37,787 nucleotides of DNA from Gammaproteobacteria bacterium (GTDB lineage Bacteria > Pseudomonadota > Gammaproteobacteria > Pseudomonadales > Cellvibrionaceae). The stretch spans positions 1-37,787 of the forward strand of contig JANYIO010000055.1 of the NCBI GenBank assembly GCA_025362015.1. The letters run 5' to 3'. Position numbers and translations under genes: made by a program. Below, piece by piece: positions 25,366 to 34,295 of this stretch. A model generated the notes under the pieces. The model did not search any database. It saw nothing but the letters and a program-made list of their open reading frames with translations, and was not told the origin of the DNA. The stretch's first letter is position 1. Each line of letters begins with the position of its first letter.

Positions 25366-26565
25366 TTATGCCAAATAAACCCGCGCAAACACCGCTTTCA
25401 AATAATCCGTTTCCGGAATTGCTGGATGCACCGGATGATCTGGCCCTTGTCCACCTTGGCCAATAATTTGTACATGGCGATCTAAATGGCGGCCTGAGGC
25501 GCGTACGATTTCCACTAAAGTATCTTTGCCTAAATGCATTGAGCATGAAGCGGAAACCAACAAACCATCGCGACCTAATAAGCGCATGGCAAGTTCGTTG
25601 ATATGGCGATACGCAGCTTCACCAACACGTTGGTCTTTACGTTTTTTAATAAATGCCGGTGGATCGAGCACTATCACATCAAAACGCACATCGTCAGCGA
25701 CGAGTTGTTTGAGCACGTCTAGCGCTTTACCATGAATAGTTTTTACGCGGTTGCTTACGCCATTTAATTCTGCATTTTTAGTAACACCTACAAGTGCTTG
25801 TTCAGAGGAATCCACACAGGTTACTTCCAGCGCGCCGGCTTTTGCAGCTTGTATACCCCAACCGCCGATGTAAGAAAACACATCCAGCACACGTTTACCT
25901 TTTACATAATTTTGCAACTGCGCGCGATTAACGCGGTGATCGTAAAACCAACCCGTTTTTTGGCCGGCGCGAATGGGCGCCATAAAACGTGTACCATTTT
26001 CGATGAGTTCAACGTACTCTGGCACTTCGCCGTAAGCGACTTCGCTGTATTCTGGCAAACCTTCGAGAGCACGCGCACTGTGTTCATTGCCGAATAAAAT
26101 ACCTTTCGGTTTTATCACTTGCACTAACGCTTCAACGATATCGTCTTTTAATAATTCCATGCCTGCGCCGGAAATTTGTACCACCAAATAATCGCCGTAA
26201 CGATCCACAACCAAGCCCGGCAGCAAATCAGCATCGCCATAAACTAAACGATAGTAAGGTTCGCCACAGGTGAGTTCGCGCAACGCGAGAGATTGTTTGA
26301 AGCGGTGAACGAATAAAGATTTGTTAAGCGGAAAAGCTTCATCGCGACTGACCATGCGCCCGCAGATCAAACCATTCGGGTTCATAAACGCAATGCCGAG
26401 CGGCTTGCCGCTGTGCGTTGTCACCAGCGCTTGCTGCCCCATTGCAAAACCTTTGAGTGGCGAGCGCACAATATCGACTTCATTGCTGAACACCCACAGG
26501 TGGCCGAGCTTTAAACGGCGATCGGCTTGCGATTTTAAAATGAGTGTAGGAAGAGGCAGTGACAT
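25366..26565 (-). CDS. rlmI: 23S rRNA (cytosine-1962-C5) methyltransferase
   Basis: A SAM-dependent m5C methyltransferase acting on 23S rRNA. The 399 residues match E. coli RlmI (396). A PUA RNA-binding domain (about 5-75) is followed by the linking domain, GQKTGWFYDHRVNR (201-214), the SAM-binding DVFSYIGGWG (228-237), VLDPPAF (299-305) and the catalytic-loop cysteine C341 in SASCSMH. A single-gene unit by spacing: 225 bases to the next gene upstream, including the palindromic element, and 103 bases to the gene downstream. Confidence 0.92.
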   Translation of the reverse strand: MSLPLPTLILKSQADRRLKLGHLWVFSNEVDIVRSPLKGFAMGQQALVTTHSGKPLGIAFMNPNGLICGRMVSRDEAFPLNKSLFVHRFKQSLALRELTCGEPYYRLVYGDADLLPGLVVDRYGDYLVVQISGAGMELLKDDIVEALVQVIKPKGILFGNEHSARALEGLPEYSEVAYGEVPEYVELIENGTRFMAPIRAGQKTGWFYDHRVNRAQLQNYVKGKRVLDVFSYIGGWGIQAAKAGALEVTCVDSSEQALVGVTKNAELNGVSNRVKTIHGKALDVLKQLVADDVRFDVIVLDPPAFIKKRKDQRVGEAAYRHINELAMRLLGRDGLLVSASCSMHLGKDTLVEIVRASGRHLDRHVQIIGQGGQGPDHPVHPAIPETDYLKAVFARVYLA

Positions 26566-26662
26566 GAGATTATCCAGGAAGATGAGAAAAAGAAACGGCG
26601 CAGATTATAGCGGGAAATGCCCGGTAAAGGTTTGACGAAATTATGATTGATCCCGGCCTACA

Positions 26663-26771
26663 GCATGAATTCCGTAATTACTGCTGAGACCGTTCACCCG
26701 CAGGGATGCGGGTGACGAGCCTAGAGGGATGTATTCACGGCGTGTCGCAGAAGTAATTACGGAGTTCATGC
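26663..26771. repeat. 109-bp palindromic element with terminal inverted repeats
   Basis: Terminal inverted repeats of 24-25 bases (26663-26686, starting GCATGAATTCCGTAATTAC, and 26747-26771) match at 22 of the first 24 positions. Inside is a perfect 9-bp hairpin TCACCCGCA/TGCGGGTGA (26694-26702 and 26707-26715), then an unpaired stretch with GAGCCTAGAGGGATGTATTC. It codes for nothing. The structure is that of a MITE or REP-like intergenic element; similar sequences are known to me from gammaproteobacterial intergenic regions, but I cannot name a family. Confidence 0.8.
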
Positions 26772-26791
26772 GAACGATGCAGCAAAAAAAA

Positions 26792-27244
26792 TCAGCGATT
26801 AAACTTCACCGGCAGAATCTGCTTCTCACCAAATTGCTTGTGATCCGCATCAGTCGCACCATCTTTGCATTCGCCTTTCAACCATAAGTGATAGCGCGAC
26901 ATGCTTGAATCAATTTCTAAAAACCCTTCCTTACAGTACCCCATGCGTTTCACCACATAAGCAGCATTTTCGCTCAAGCGCAGCTGGGTAGAACGGCCAA
27001 CATCAACACCACCGCGCGCATATTCATGACGCGGGCCAGCATCGCGCTCAATATGCACGAGATTGGGCACCTTATCCTCAGGCCAACGCAGGCGATACAC
27101 AAACATCTTACTGGTATTAGGGAGGATTTCGATCTCCAGCGTTTCTTGCATGGTGGATTCGGTATAACTGCGGCCTGGCGAGGCGCAAGCGGCAAGTAGC
27201 ACACACACAACAAGAGTAATACTCAAGAACTTTACCTGCGACAT
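26792..27244 (-). CDS. Small lipoprotein of unknown function
   Basis: The product has 150 residues. A signal peptide ends in the lipobox LAAC with C20 as the modified residue. The mature part is beta-rich and has two more cysteines, in GYCKEGF and GECKDG, that could form a disulfide. No known domain is recognised. SD AGGAGA lies 6 bases before ATG 27244. It is divergent from the flgT-like gene, sharing a 116-base upstream region, so the two may be co-regulated. Confidence 0.75.
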   Translation of the reverse strand: MSQVKFLSITLVVCVLLAACASPGRSYTESTMQETLEIEILPNTSKMFVYRLRWPEDKVPNLVHIERDAGPRHEYARGGVDVGRSTQLRLSENAAYVVKRMGYCKEGFLEIDSSMSRYHLWLKGECKDGATDADHKQFGEKQILPVKFNR

Positions 27245-27360
27245 GCTTTCTCCTGCATTTTTATGAATTAGCCTGTAAGAGGCCTCTAAAGAAGACCAGA
27301 CCTTGGCCGATAGCTAGACAACAACTTTGTTTCTGAATTTCATTGCAGCAGGAGTTTGTC

Positions 27361-28821
27361 ATGCTAATCCGTTTACGGCTACTGAGTTTTCTCATCGCCT
27401 GCACTATCGCAGCTAATATTGCCGTCAATGCTTACGCGGATAACGAGCAAAACTCAGCCAAATTCACGCCGTCGGAACCGGCCCAAACTGCTACCACAAC
27501 CACCCCGGCTGCACCTGCAGAATCATCCGAGCCCACTGCCTTTGATCCCATTGAGTTACCCAAACCTGTTGTGACTGAAAGGGCTCCCCTAGTTCCTACG
27601 GCATTAGCCCCCACCGCGGTTACTAAAGCTGAGGCAGCCTCCAAGCCCGTTAAAAATAAAGCAGAGCCAATACCTAAATTAATAACACCTAAAGTCATTG
27701 TCATTAAATCAGATGCCGTCGCCCATCCCGTTGCGATTAATGGAATCGCGATGCCAGGCGATGCAACAACCTTGTCACAGCCAAGAATGAAGTCGCCAGA
27801 AGAAATGAAGTCACTGGAAATACAGTCGCAAAAAATGGCTGAGCCGCAAGAAGCAGAAACGACACCACAAAATGCCGACACATCAAGCCCAACTTACATC
27901 AATGCATCTGCAGTACCGATTACTGAATCTGTAAAAACATCCGCAAACCAATGTGCTAATGCCACCAATAATCACTTTCAAAAATCCTTGTTGGTGATGG
28001 CCTTTCCTCGCCTCATCCCCACCAGCTCCAACGCAGGTGAACTTTATCAAGTTGAACAACAATTACCACAACTGCTCAGCCAATTACTGGTTAGCAAGCG
28101 CAGCACCATTACCCCCGAGCAACTCAATCAAGCCTTGCCAACGACAGATGTCAGCAACGAGGCTCAGCTATCGCAATTAACGCAGAGATTAGCAAGTGAC
28201 CATCGCAGCCAATTTATTTTAAGCGGGGAAATAGTGGATATGTCTATGACTACACCAAACGCAACCTACAACCCCGCATTTTATACGCGAGCTATAAATG
28301 AATTTTTTGATGTCATTGAAGCCAAAAATCGCTTTGACAAACGCGATCGCTTATTCAGTTTTCAATTGCACTTGCGCGATGGTTTTACCGGACAAGAATT
28401 ATTATCTAAACGCTACGATACTTACGGTATTTGGGGCTACACCGGAAAGGTAAGTTTTGGCTCGCCACTGTTTTGGAAAAGCGATTACGGTCAGCAAATT
28501 AAAAGTCTTGTGAATGTGGCCGCCAAAGATTTAAGCAAAGCAATTAACTGCCAACCTTTTATCGCGCAAATTGATTCGCGCCCAGGCCAAACGCAATTTG
28601 TTTTACAAAGCGGCTCTAATAATGGCCTTCATACTGGCGACATGCTCACGCTGTATCAAATGATTATTCAAGGTTCAGAAACACGTTATCAGGAGCACGA
28701 TGTGCGTTTAGTAAACCGTAACATAGCCATTGAATTGCGCGAGGTTTACGCATCACATAGCGTGGGAGTGATTAGCGGTACCCCGTATTTAACGGGGCAA
28801 CTTTTAGCAGTAGCGCCTTAA
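27361..28821 (+). CDS. flgT: FlgT-like flagellar H-ring protein
   Basis: The product has 486 residues from ATG 27361 (SD AGGAG; six upstream codons discarded). A signal peptide is visible (cleavage near 27, AYA-D). Residues 30-190 are Pro/Ala/Thr-rich and probably disordered. From about 203 the protein fits the FlgT middle domain: KSLLVMAFPR, SQLLVSKRS, RSQFILSGEIVDM, DRLFSFQLHLRDGFTG, KVSFGSPLFW and a paired cysteine (NCQPF). Residues about 400-486 fit the FlgT C-terminal beta-barrel (VLQSGSNNGLHTGDML). FlgT builds the outer H-ring around the polar flagellar basal body in Vibrio. No other flagellar gene is in the window. It converges with the MFS gene, leaving only 6 bases. Confidence 0.8.
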   Translation: MLIRLRLLSFLIACTIAANIAVNAYADNEQNSAKFTPSEPAQTATTTTPAAPAESSEPTAFDPIELPKPVVTERAPLVPTALAPTAVTKAEAASKPVKNKAEPIPKLITPKVIVIKSDAVAHPVAINGIAMPGDATTLSQPRMKSPEEMKSLEIQSQKMAEPQEAETTPQNADTSSPTYINASAVPITESVKTSANQCANATNNHFQKSLLVMAFPRLIPTSSNAGELYQVEQQLPQLLSQLLVSKRSTITPEQLNQALPTTDVSNEAQLSQLTQRLASDHRSQFILSGEIVDMSMTTPNATYNPAFYTRAINEFFDVIEAKNRFDKRDRLFSFQLHLRDGFTGQELLSKRYDTYGIWGYTGKVSFGSPLFWKSDYGQQIKSLVNVAAKDLSKAINCQPFIAQIDSRPGQTQFVLQSGSNNGLHTGDMLTLYQMIIQGSETRYQEHDVRLVNRNIAIELREVYASHSVGVISGTPYLTGQLLAVAP

Positions 28822-28827
28822 GGATTT

Positions 28828-30036
28828 TTATATTTTTTTTCTTTCTGCCATTCGCATAACTAACAGCGATAAAATCCCTAACAGCAAAAAACCTGTTGTT
28901 ACCGGTATTAAAGTATTATTGTAAAGCTGGCCTATCAATGTGCCTAATACCATAGAGAGAATAGAAGAAACTGAACCAATAACTGCCGAGGCAATACCCG
29001 CCACATGCCCCATGGGCTCCATTGCTATCGCATTCAAGTTGCCGAAGATTAACCCAAAACAAAAAAATAAAATAGCTGCATAAATCAGGAACATCCACAA
29101 CTGGATATCCACTGCAAAATGCAGCAGTAAAAAAACAGCAGAGGAGCCAATAATGTACTGCACACTACGATTGCAAATGTAGTGCATCCCCAGCTTTTCC
29201 ACAAACCGTGAATTCGCGAGCGACGAGATGCCAAATACTAAGGCCAACATACCGAAATACAGAGTAAATAATTTTCCGGTATTGAATTGAACTTGAAAAA
29301 TTTGTTGCGATGAATTGAGATAGCCAATAAAACTACCAAAAAATAAACCCATGCAGATGGTGTAGCTAATGGTAATACGGTTATAGATAACCTCTTTGAA
29401 ACCATCGACAAATCCTGTGACAGAAAACGCAATACGTTTTTCTTTTGGCAAGGTTTCTTCCAGCCGAAAAAAAATCCAACCGGCAATTAAAACAGCGTAG
29501 ACCACATAAAAAGCAAAAATATAACGCCATGAAGCAAACAGTAAAATGGTTTGGCCGAGGGTAGGTGCAATAGCCGGCACCATAATAAAAATCAGCATGA
29601 CAAGTGACATTACCTTGGCCATTTGTCGGCCACTGTATTGGTCGCGCACAATAGAAATCGCAGACACATAAGGGCCTGAAACACCAAGCCCTTGAATGAA
29701 TCGCCCGATTAACATGACATTAAGATTATCCGCAAAAAAACAAATAACACTGCCCAACATAAACAGTGAAATACCAGCGTAAAGTATTTTCTTCCTTCCG
29801 GTTGCATCAGAAAGCGGGCCGCAAATTAATTGGCCAATAGCCATACCCAAAAATAATGCACTAATGAGGTATTGCGCTTTATTGGGATTTGCGAGCTGAA
29901 GATCTTTACTGACAATACCCAGTGCAGGCAGAAAAGCATCAATCGAAATGGCAACAATCGACATTAAGAATGCAATAAGCACCGTAAATTCTGTGGTAGA
30001 AACACCGTGCGGACGAGATGGGTTTTGTGGCGCCAT
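28828..30036 (-). CDS. Bcr/CflA family MFS drug efflux transporter
   Basis: A 402-residue inner-membrane protein with about 12 hydrophobic segments. The DHA1 drug-pump motif is visible as GPLSDATGRKKIL between segments 2 and 3. The N-terminal pattern (IDAFLPALGIVSKDL, then FLGMAIGQLICGPLSD) and GRFIQGLGVSGPYVSAISIVRD are typical of Bcr/CflA. Members export bicyclomycin, chloramphenicol or small metabolites by proton antiport; the substrate here cannot be told. AGGAAA precedes ATG 30036. It lies 35 bases after the ABC exporter, probably the last gene of a MAPEG-ABC-MFS unit. Confidence 0.9.
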   Translation of the reverse strand: MAPQNPSRPHGVSTTEFTVLIAFLMSIVAISIDAFLPALGIVSKDLQLANPNKAQYLISALFLGMAIGQLICGPLSDATGRKKILYAGISLFMLGSVICFFADNLNVMLIGRFIQGLGVSGPYVSAISIVRDQYSGRQMAKVMSLVMLIFIMVPAIAPTLGQTILLFASWRYIFAFYVVYAVLIAGWIFFRLEETLPKEKRIAFSVTGFVDGFKEVIYNRITISYTICMGLFFGSFIGYLNSSQQIFQVQFNTGKLFTLYFGMLALVFGISSLANSRFVEKLGMHYICNRSVQYIIGSSAVFLLLHFAVDIQLWMFLIYAAILFFCFGLIFGNLNAIAMEPMGHVAGIASAVIGSVSSILSMVLGTLIGQLYNNTLIPVTTGFLLLGILSLLVMRMAERKKI

Positions 30037-30071
30037 TTTTTATTTCCTAACCAAACTAATTCGTAACCAGG

Positions 30072-31877
30072 CTAATTTGTAAACTGCAACGCAGCCAAAC
30101 GTGCATACAAGGGGCTGTCATGTAGCAGCCGTGTATGCGTACCTTCCGCAACAATTTGCCCTGCTTCCATGACAATAATTCTATCGGCAGCTTGCACAGT
30201 CGCGAGGCGATGTGCAATTACTAATGTAGTACGATTGTGCGCAGCATTGTCCAATGCTTGCTGCACCTGCCGTTCGCTTTCAGCATCCAATGCGCTAGTA
30301 GCTTCATCTAATAATAAAATCGGCGGGTTACTGAGAATCGCACGCGCAATGGAAATACGTTGCCGTTGACCACCCGATAAACGCACGCCGCGTTCACCTA
30401 AAAAGGTGTCATAGCCTTGTGGCAATGCAGCAATAAATTCGCTAGCCGCAGCCATTTCCGCAGCCTGCTGCACTTCTTCAAATGATGCTTGTGGATTACC
30501 GTAACGAATATTATCGAGCACACTGCCAGCAAAAATAACCGTTTCTTGCAACACAACACTAAACGGTTGGCGCGCATCTTTTAACGTAAGATCGCGTAGA
30601 TTTACACCGTTAAAACTGACCACACCTGATTGCGGATCGTAAAAACGAAACAACAATTGAAACAAAGTTGTTTTGCCTGCACCCGATGGCCCAACCAAAG
30701 CGACGTGTTCACCGGGACGGATTTTTAACGAGAAATCTTTTAGCGCAAGAGTATCCTGGCGCGAAGGATAAGAAAAATTTACGCAATCAAATTCAATTCC
30801 TGCGCCTTGCAATGGCAAGCTCACCGGATGAAGAGTTTCCACCACTGGCGATACTACATTTAACAACTGCATCAAACGCTCAGTCGCGCCCGCTGCACGC
30901 TGCAAATCACCCCAAACTTCAGCAATGGAACCTATAGCGCCCGCGGTAACAACTGCGTACAAAATAAATTGCGATAATTCTCCGCCCGTCATTTGCCCTG
31001 CTAACACTGCCTTCGCACCTAACCACAACACAAATGATATTGCAGCAAACACTAAAACAATAACAACAACAGTAAGCCATGAACGTGCACGAATGCGTGA
31101 CAGCGCCGTATGAAATGCAGTTTCTACTGAGCCATTAAAACGCGCACTTTCACGCGACTCCTGAGTATATGACTGTACCGTAGGCATGGCGTTAAGAACT
31201 TCACCAGCGAGTGCACTGGCATCCGCAATACGATCCTGACTATCGCGCGAAAGTTTTCGCACTTTGCGACCGAATAAAAAAATCGGCACTATCACGAACA
31301 CCAAGGTAATAAGAATGTAACCCGCTAAACGATGACTGGTGATAAGCAACATCGCGAGCCCACCCACCAACATAAAAAAATTGCGCAAGCCCATCGACAA
31401 ACTAGTGCCAACCACCGTTTGAATCAGTGTGGTATCGGTAGTTAAACGCGAAAGCACTTCGCCAGTTTGGGTGTGCTCAAAAAATTGTGGGCTCATACGT
31501 AAAACGTGAGAGTAAACTGCACTGCGAATATCTGCTGTAACTCGTTCACCCAGCCAGGACACAAAATAAAACCGCAGTGCGGTGGCAATCGCTAATATTA
31601 CGGACAAGCCAAACAGCGCAAGAAAATAACGATCAATATGTTCACTTTGTCCACTGGAAAAACCTGAGTCGATTAAATAACGAAATGCCACTGGCAACGT
31701 CAAGGTTGTGCTTGCCGCTACCGCCAATGCAATAAACGTCCAAACCCAACGCACCCAATAAGGCCTTAGAAAAGGCATTAAACCTAATAAAGGGCTTAGC
31801 CGCTTGGGGCTAGGAGCTACTGTGATAAGAGGTTCTACTGGAGTGCTGAGCGTTGTTGGAGCAAGCGTTTTCGACAT
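30072..31877 (-). CDS. MsbA-like ABC exporter, fused permease and ATPase
   Basis: A 601-residue half-transporter expected to act as a homodimer. The six-helix membrane domain (about 40-335) is followed by the nucleotide-binding domain with Walker A GPSGAGKTT (396-404), Q-loop Q444, signature LSGGQRQ (500-506), Walker B ILLLDEATS (520-528) and switch H556. It belongs to the MsbA-related subfamily found beside ordinary MsbA; lipids or hydrophobic drugs are likely substrates, but the sequence does not decide. SD AGGA precedes ATG 31877. The gaps to its neighbours (34 and 35 bases) suggest one transcript with the MAPEG and MFS genes. Confidence 0.9.
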   Translation of the reverse strand: MSKTLAPTTLSTPVEPLITVAPSPKRLSPLLGLMPFLRPYWVRWVWTFIALAVAASTTLTLPVAFRYLIDSGFSSGQSEHIDRYFLALFGLSVILAIATALRFYFVSWLGERVTADIRSAVYSHVLRMSPQFFEHTQTGEVLSRLTTDTTLIQTVVGTSLSMGLRNFFMLVGGLAMLLITSHRLAGYILITLVFVIVPIFLFGRKVRKLSRDSQDRIADASALAGEVLNAMPTVQSYTQESRESARFNGSVETAFHTALSRIRARSWLTVVVIVLVFAAISFVLWLGAKAVLAGQMTGGELSQFILYAVVTAGAIGSIAEVWGDLQRAAGATERLMQLLNVVSPVVETLHPVSLPLQGAGIEFDCVNFSYPSRQDTLALKDFSLKIRPGEHVALVGPSGAGKTTLFQLLFRFYDPQSGVVSFNGVNLRDLTLKDARQPFSVVLQETVIFAGSVLDNIRYGNPQASFEEVQQAAEMAAASEFIAALPQGYDTFLGERGVRLSGGQRQRISIARAILSNPPILLLDEATSALDAESERQVQQALDNAAHNRTTLVIAHRLATVQAADRIIVMEAGQIVAEGTHTRLLHDSPLYARLAALQFTN

Positions 31878-31911
31878 GAGAAAATTCCTGTGCGAAGTGG
31901 GTTAGAGTTGA

Positions 31912-32310
31912 TTAAGCGCCAGCGATAATTTTCAGCGCAATGCTAATACTCGCACCCACTGCCAACACTGCAAAAGCAGTAACACTTATAACAAACCCAG
32001 GGCCGCGTGCAGCAGCAGAACGTGCGTAACTGATCGCATAATAAACACGCCCCACTAACCAAACCAAGCCTGCAATACCAGCCCACAATGGGTTGACGTA
32101 AATACTAAATAACCAGAGTGCGGGTAAAAAAATCAGTGCTGCTTCCTGGGTGTTCATTTGTACTCGAAACACACGTTCGAAATCATCGTTACCCGTTGTA
32201 GCAGGTGCCTTGATATTAAATTTTTTGCGCGCAATTCCAACCAAAATACCTGTGGCTAATAATAAAAAAAGCGTTAGGAGTGTAATAATTGAAGGAAAAT
32301 ACTCTGGCAT
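31912..32310 (-). CDS. MAPEG family membrane protein
   Basis: A 132-residue protein with four membrane helices. The MAPEG signature ERVFRVQMNTQEA (45-57) follows the first helix, and later WLVGRVYYAISYA matches the family. Eukaryotic members are glutathione transferases and peroxidases of lipids; bacterial members are mostly uncharacterised. I chose ATG 32310, preceded by TGAGG, over a start 15 codons upstream, because that extension would lie entirely in a 16-bp hairpin. First gene of the probable MAPEG-ABC-MFS unit. Confidence 0.85.
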   Translation of the reverse strand: MPEYFPSIITLLTLFLLLATGILVGIARKKFNIKAPATTGNDDFERVFRVQMNTQEAALIFLPALWLFSIYVNPLWAGIAGLVWLVGRVYYAISYARSAAARGPGFVISVTAFAVLAVGASISIALKIIAGA

Positions 32311-32318
32311 AAAAACCT

Positions 32319-32357
32319 CATTGAGTGGGTACGACAGCTTATCGTGCCCACTCAATG
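32319..32357 (-). promoter_or_regulatory. Hairpin directly before the MAPEG ribosome binding site
   Basis: An 11-bp perfect stem, CATTGAGTGGG with CCCACTCAATG (32319-32329 and 32347-32357), is extended by one T-G pair and a further 4 bp (ACGA/TCGT), making 16 bp with a 7-base loop. In the minus-strand RNA its 3' arm ends with ATG followed at once by AGG, the Shine-Dalgarno, then TTTTT and the start codon. It could be a leader attenuator, a cover for the ribosome site, or a repressor site in DNA. Confidence 0.7.
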
Positions 32358-32511
32358 GGGGTTCGTCTAACTTAAATCAATGACAGAAAACATTGAAACT
32401 AATTTTCGCGCGTATTTAGTGACTTTTGTCAATTTAATGCAACGCAGGAGATGAAATTCATTGCGCTACACACTGAAGTTAATCACAACGATTTTTGTCA
32501 GCTGCGCTCTA

Positions 32512-33999
32512 TCATTCTTTGTGCAACTGACTTTTACGAATTCCATAAGCAAAATAAATGACTAGCCCCACAGCCAACCAAAGCACAAAACGTATATGTG
32601 TATGCAGCGGTAAAAATGCAATTAAAGCACCGCAAGAAATAACACCGAGCACGGGTAATAAAATTCCGCCTGGCGCTTTAAAAGGGCGCGGCAAATCGGG
32701 GTGAGTTTTACGCAATACAATTACGCCACCGCACACCAATACAAAAGCTGCAAGCGTGCCAACATTCACTAATTCTGCCAGCGCATTCAGTGGAATAAAA
32801 CCCGCCATAACGGCCATCACAACACCACAAATTACGGTATTTTTTACCGGTGTTTGAGTTTTTTTATTGATGTGGGAAAACAAGGGCGAGAGCAAACCAT
32901 CGCGTGACATAGCGGTAAGAATTCGCGTGAGTGCGTAATAAAGTACGAGCATTACTGTGGTTAAACCGGTAATTACACCAGTAGCGACTAATGCCGATGC
33001 CCAATTCACACCAATGCGCGCCAAACCAAAGGCAACCGGTGATGACACATTTAATTCTTTGTAAGAAACAATCCCCGTAAGCGTACCAGAAACAACAATA
33101 TAAATTATTGTACAAAAGATAAGTGAAGAGAGAATGCCAATTGGTATATCGCGCTGTGGTTTGTTAGCTTCTTCGGTGGCAGTGGATACCGCATCAAAGC
33201 CAACGTAAGCAAAAAATACGACAGATGCACCGGCAAGGATGCCTATAGGCTTGCCGGCTTCGTTATACGAGAACCAACCAAAGGGAGCGAACGGCGTCCA
33301 ATTTTCCGGGTTGATATGAAACAGTGCGACAGACAAAAAAACCACAATCGTAAGCAGTTTAATAAACACCATAGCGGTATTCAGTTTTGCACTTTCTTTC
33401 ACGCCAATGATCAACATCATCATCAACAAAAATACAATCATAAAAGCGGGTAAATTAACAATGCCACCGTCTGCCAAACCGGTTAATGGATCCACCGCAA
33501 AAGGGCCTTTGGTAAGTGCGACGGGCAAGCCTAAACCAATACCGTGCAACGCATTATTAAAATAACCCGACCAACCGTTAGCAACCGCAGCAGTAGCCAC
33601 ACCGTATTCCAGAATTAAATCCCAACCAATAATCCACGCAATAAATTCGCCGAATGCTGCATAAGAGTAACCATAAGCACTGCCCGCACCACCAACACTT
33701 GACGCTAATTCTGCATAAGCCAGTGCTGCAAATGCGCAGGCAAAACCCGCCACAATAAAAGACAGCACCACGGCCGGCCCAGATGTGGTTGCCGCAGCTA
33801 CACCGGTGAGTACAAAAATACCGGTACCGATAATGGCACCCACCCCCATCAAGCTGAGATCCAAAGCACTCAAACAACGTTTTAAACCGTGATTTTCCTC
33901 TTCTGTGACTACGTTTTTTTTGCGCAACAGCGCTGAAAAAAAAGTTGATCCTGTTGTTGCCGCAACATTTACTACAGCTTTCGTTATGGTACTTTTCAT
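32512..33999 (-). CDS. APC superfamily amino-acid permease
   Basis: A 495-residue inner-membrane transporter with about 12 hydrophobic segments. The APC helix-1 substrate motif reads GVGAIIGTGIFVLTG. AYAELASSVGGAGSAYGYSY and FFAYVGFDAVSTATEEANKPQ are typical of the CAT/YfnA branch, which takes up cationic or neutral amino acids. The substrate cannot be read from sequence. A 45-residue cytoplasmic N-terminus precedes helix 1. It is divergent from the sensor gene; the 296-base gap between them holds no feature I can name. The 200-base gap downstream separates it from the MAPEG unit. Confidence 0.92.
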   Translation of the reverse strand: MKSTITKAVVNVAATTGSTFFSALLRKKNVVTEEENHGLKRCLSALDLSLMGVGAIIGTGIFVLTGVAAATTSGPAVVLSFIVAGFACAFAALAYAELASSVGGAGSAYGYSYAAFGEFIAWIIGWDLILEYGVATAAVANGWSGYFNNALHGIGLGLPVALTKGPFAVDPLTGLADGGIVNLPAFMIVFLLMMMLIIGVKESAKLNTAMVFIKLLTIVVFLSVALFHINPENWTPFAPFGWFSYNEAGKPIGILAGASVVFFAYVGFDAVSTATEEANKPQRDIPIGILSSLIFCTIIYIVVSGTLTGIVSYKELNVSSPVAFGLARIGVNWASALVATGVITGLTTVMLVLYYALTRILTAMSRDGLLSPLFSHINKKTQTPVKNTVICGVVMAVMAGFIPLNALAELVNVGTLAAFVLVCGGVIVLRKTHPDLPRPFKAPGGILLPVLGVISCGALIAFLPLHTHIRFVLWLAVGLVIYFAYGIRKSQLHKE

Positions 34000-34295
34000 A
34001 GCAGCCCCGCGTAAAAAAATGAATGTGTGTGTGATGTATTATTTATTATTGGAAAAACTGCAACAGCTGTGCCATTGATTTATGAGCATTTTACCGCTTT
34101 ACTTCTACAATAAGGAGATTGTTTATTTGCTTAGCGGTTTAATCATGCATGCCAGATAAATTATGTGCTTTTTTTGGACGCCACAAATGTTTCTGACGCC
34201 AACGGCGCTTATTTAAACATTTTCTTTCCATTTTTTTGGATTAATTTGCTTCATGTTAACTGACGCAAACAGTCGGGCTAACAGACACGGAAATC

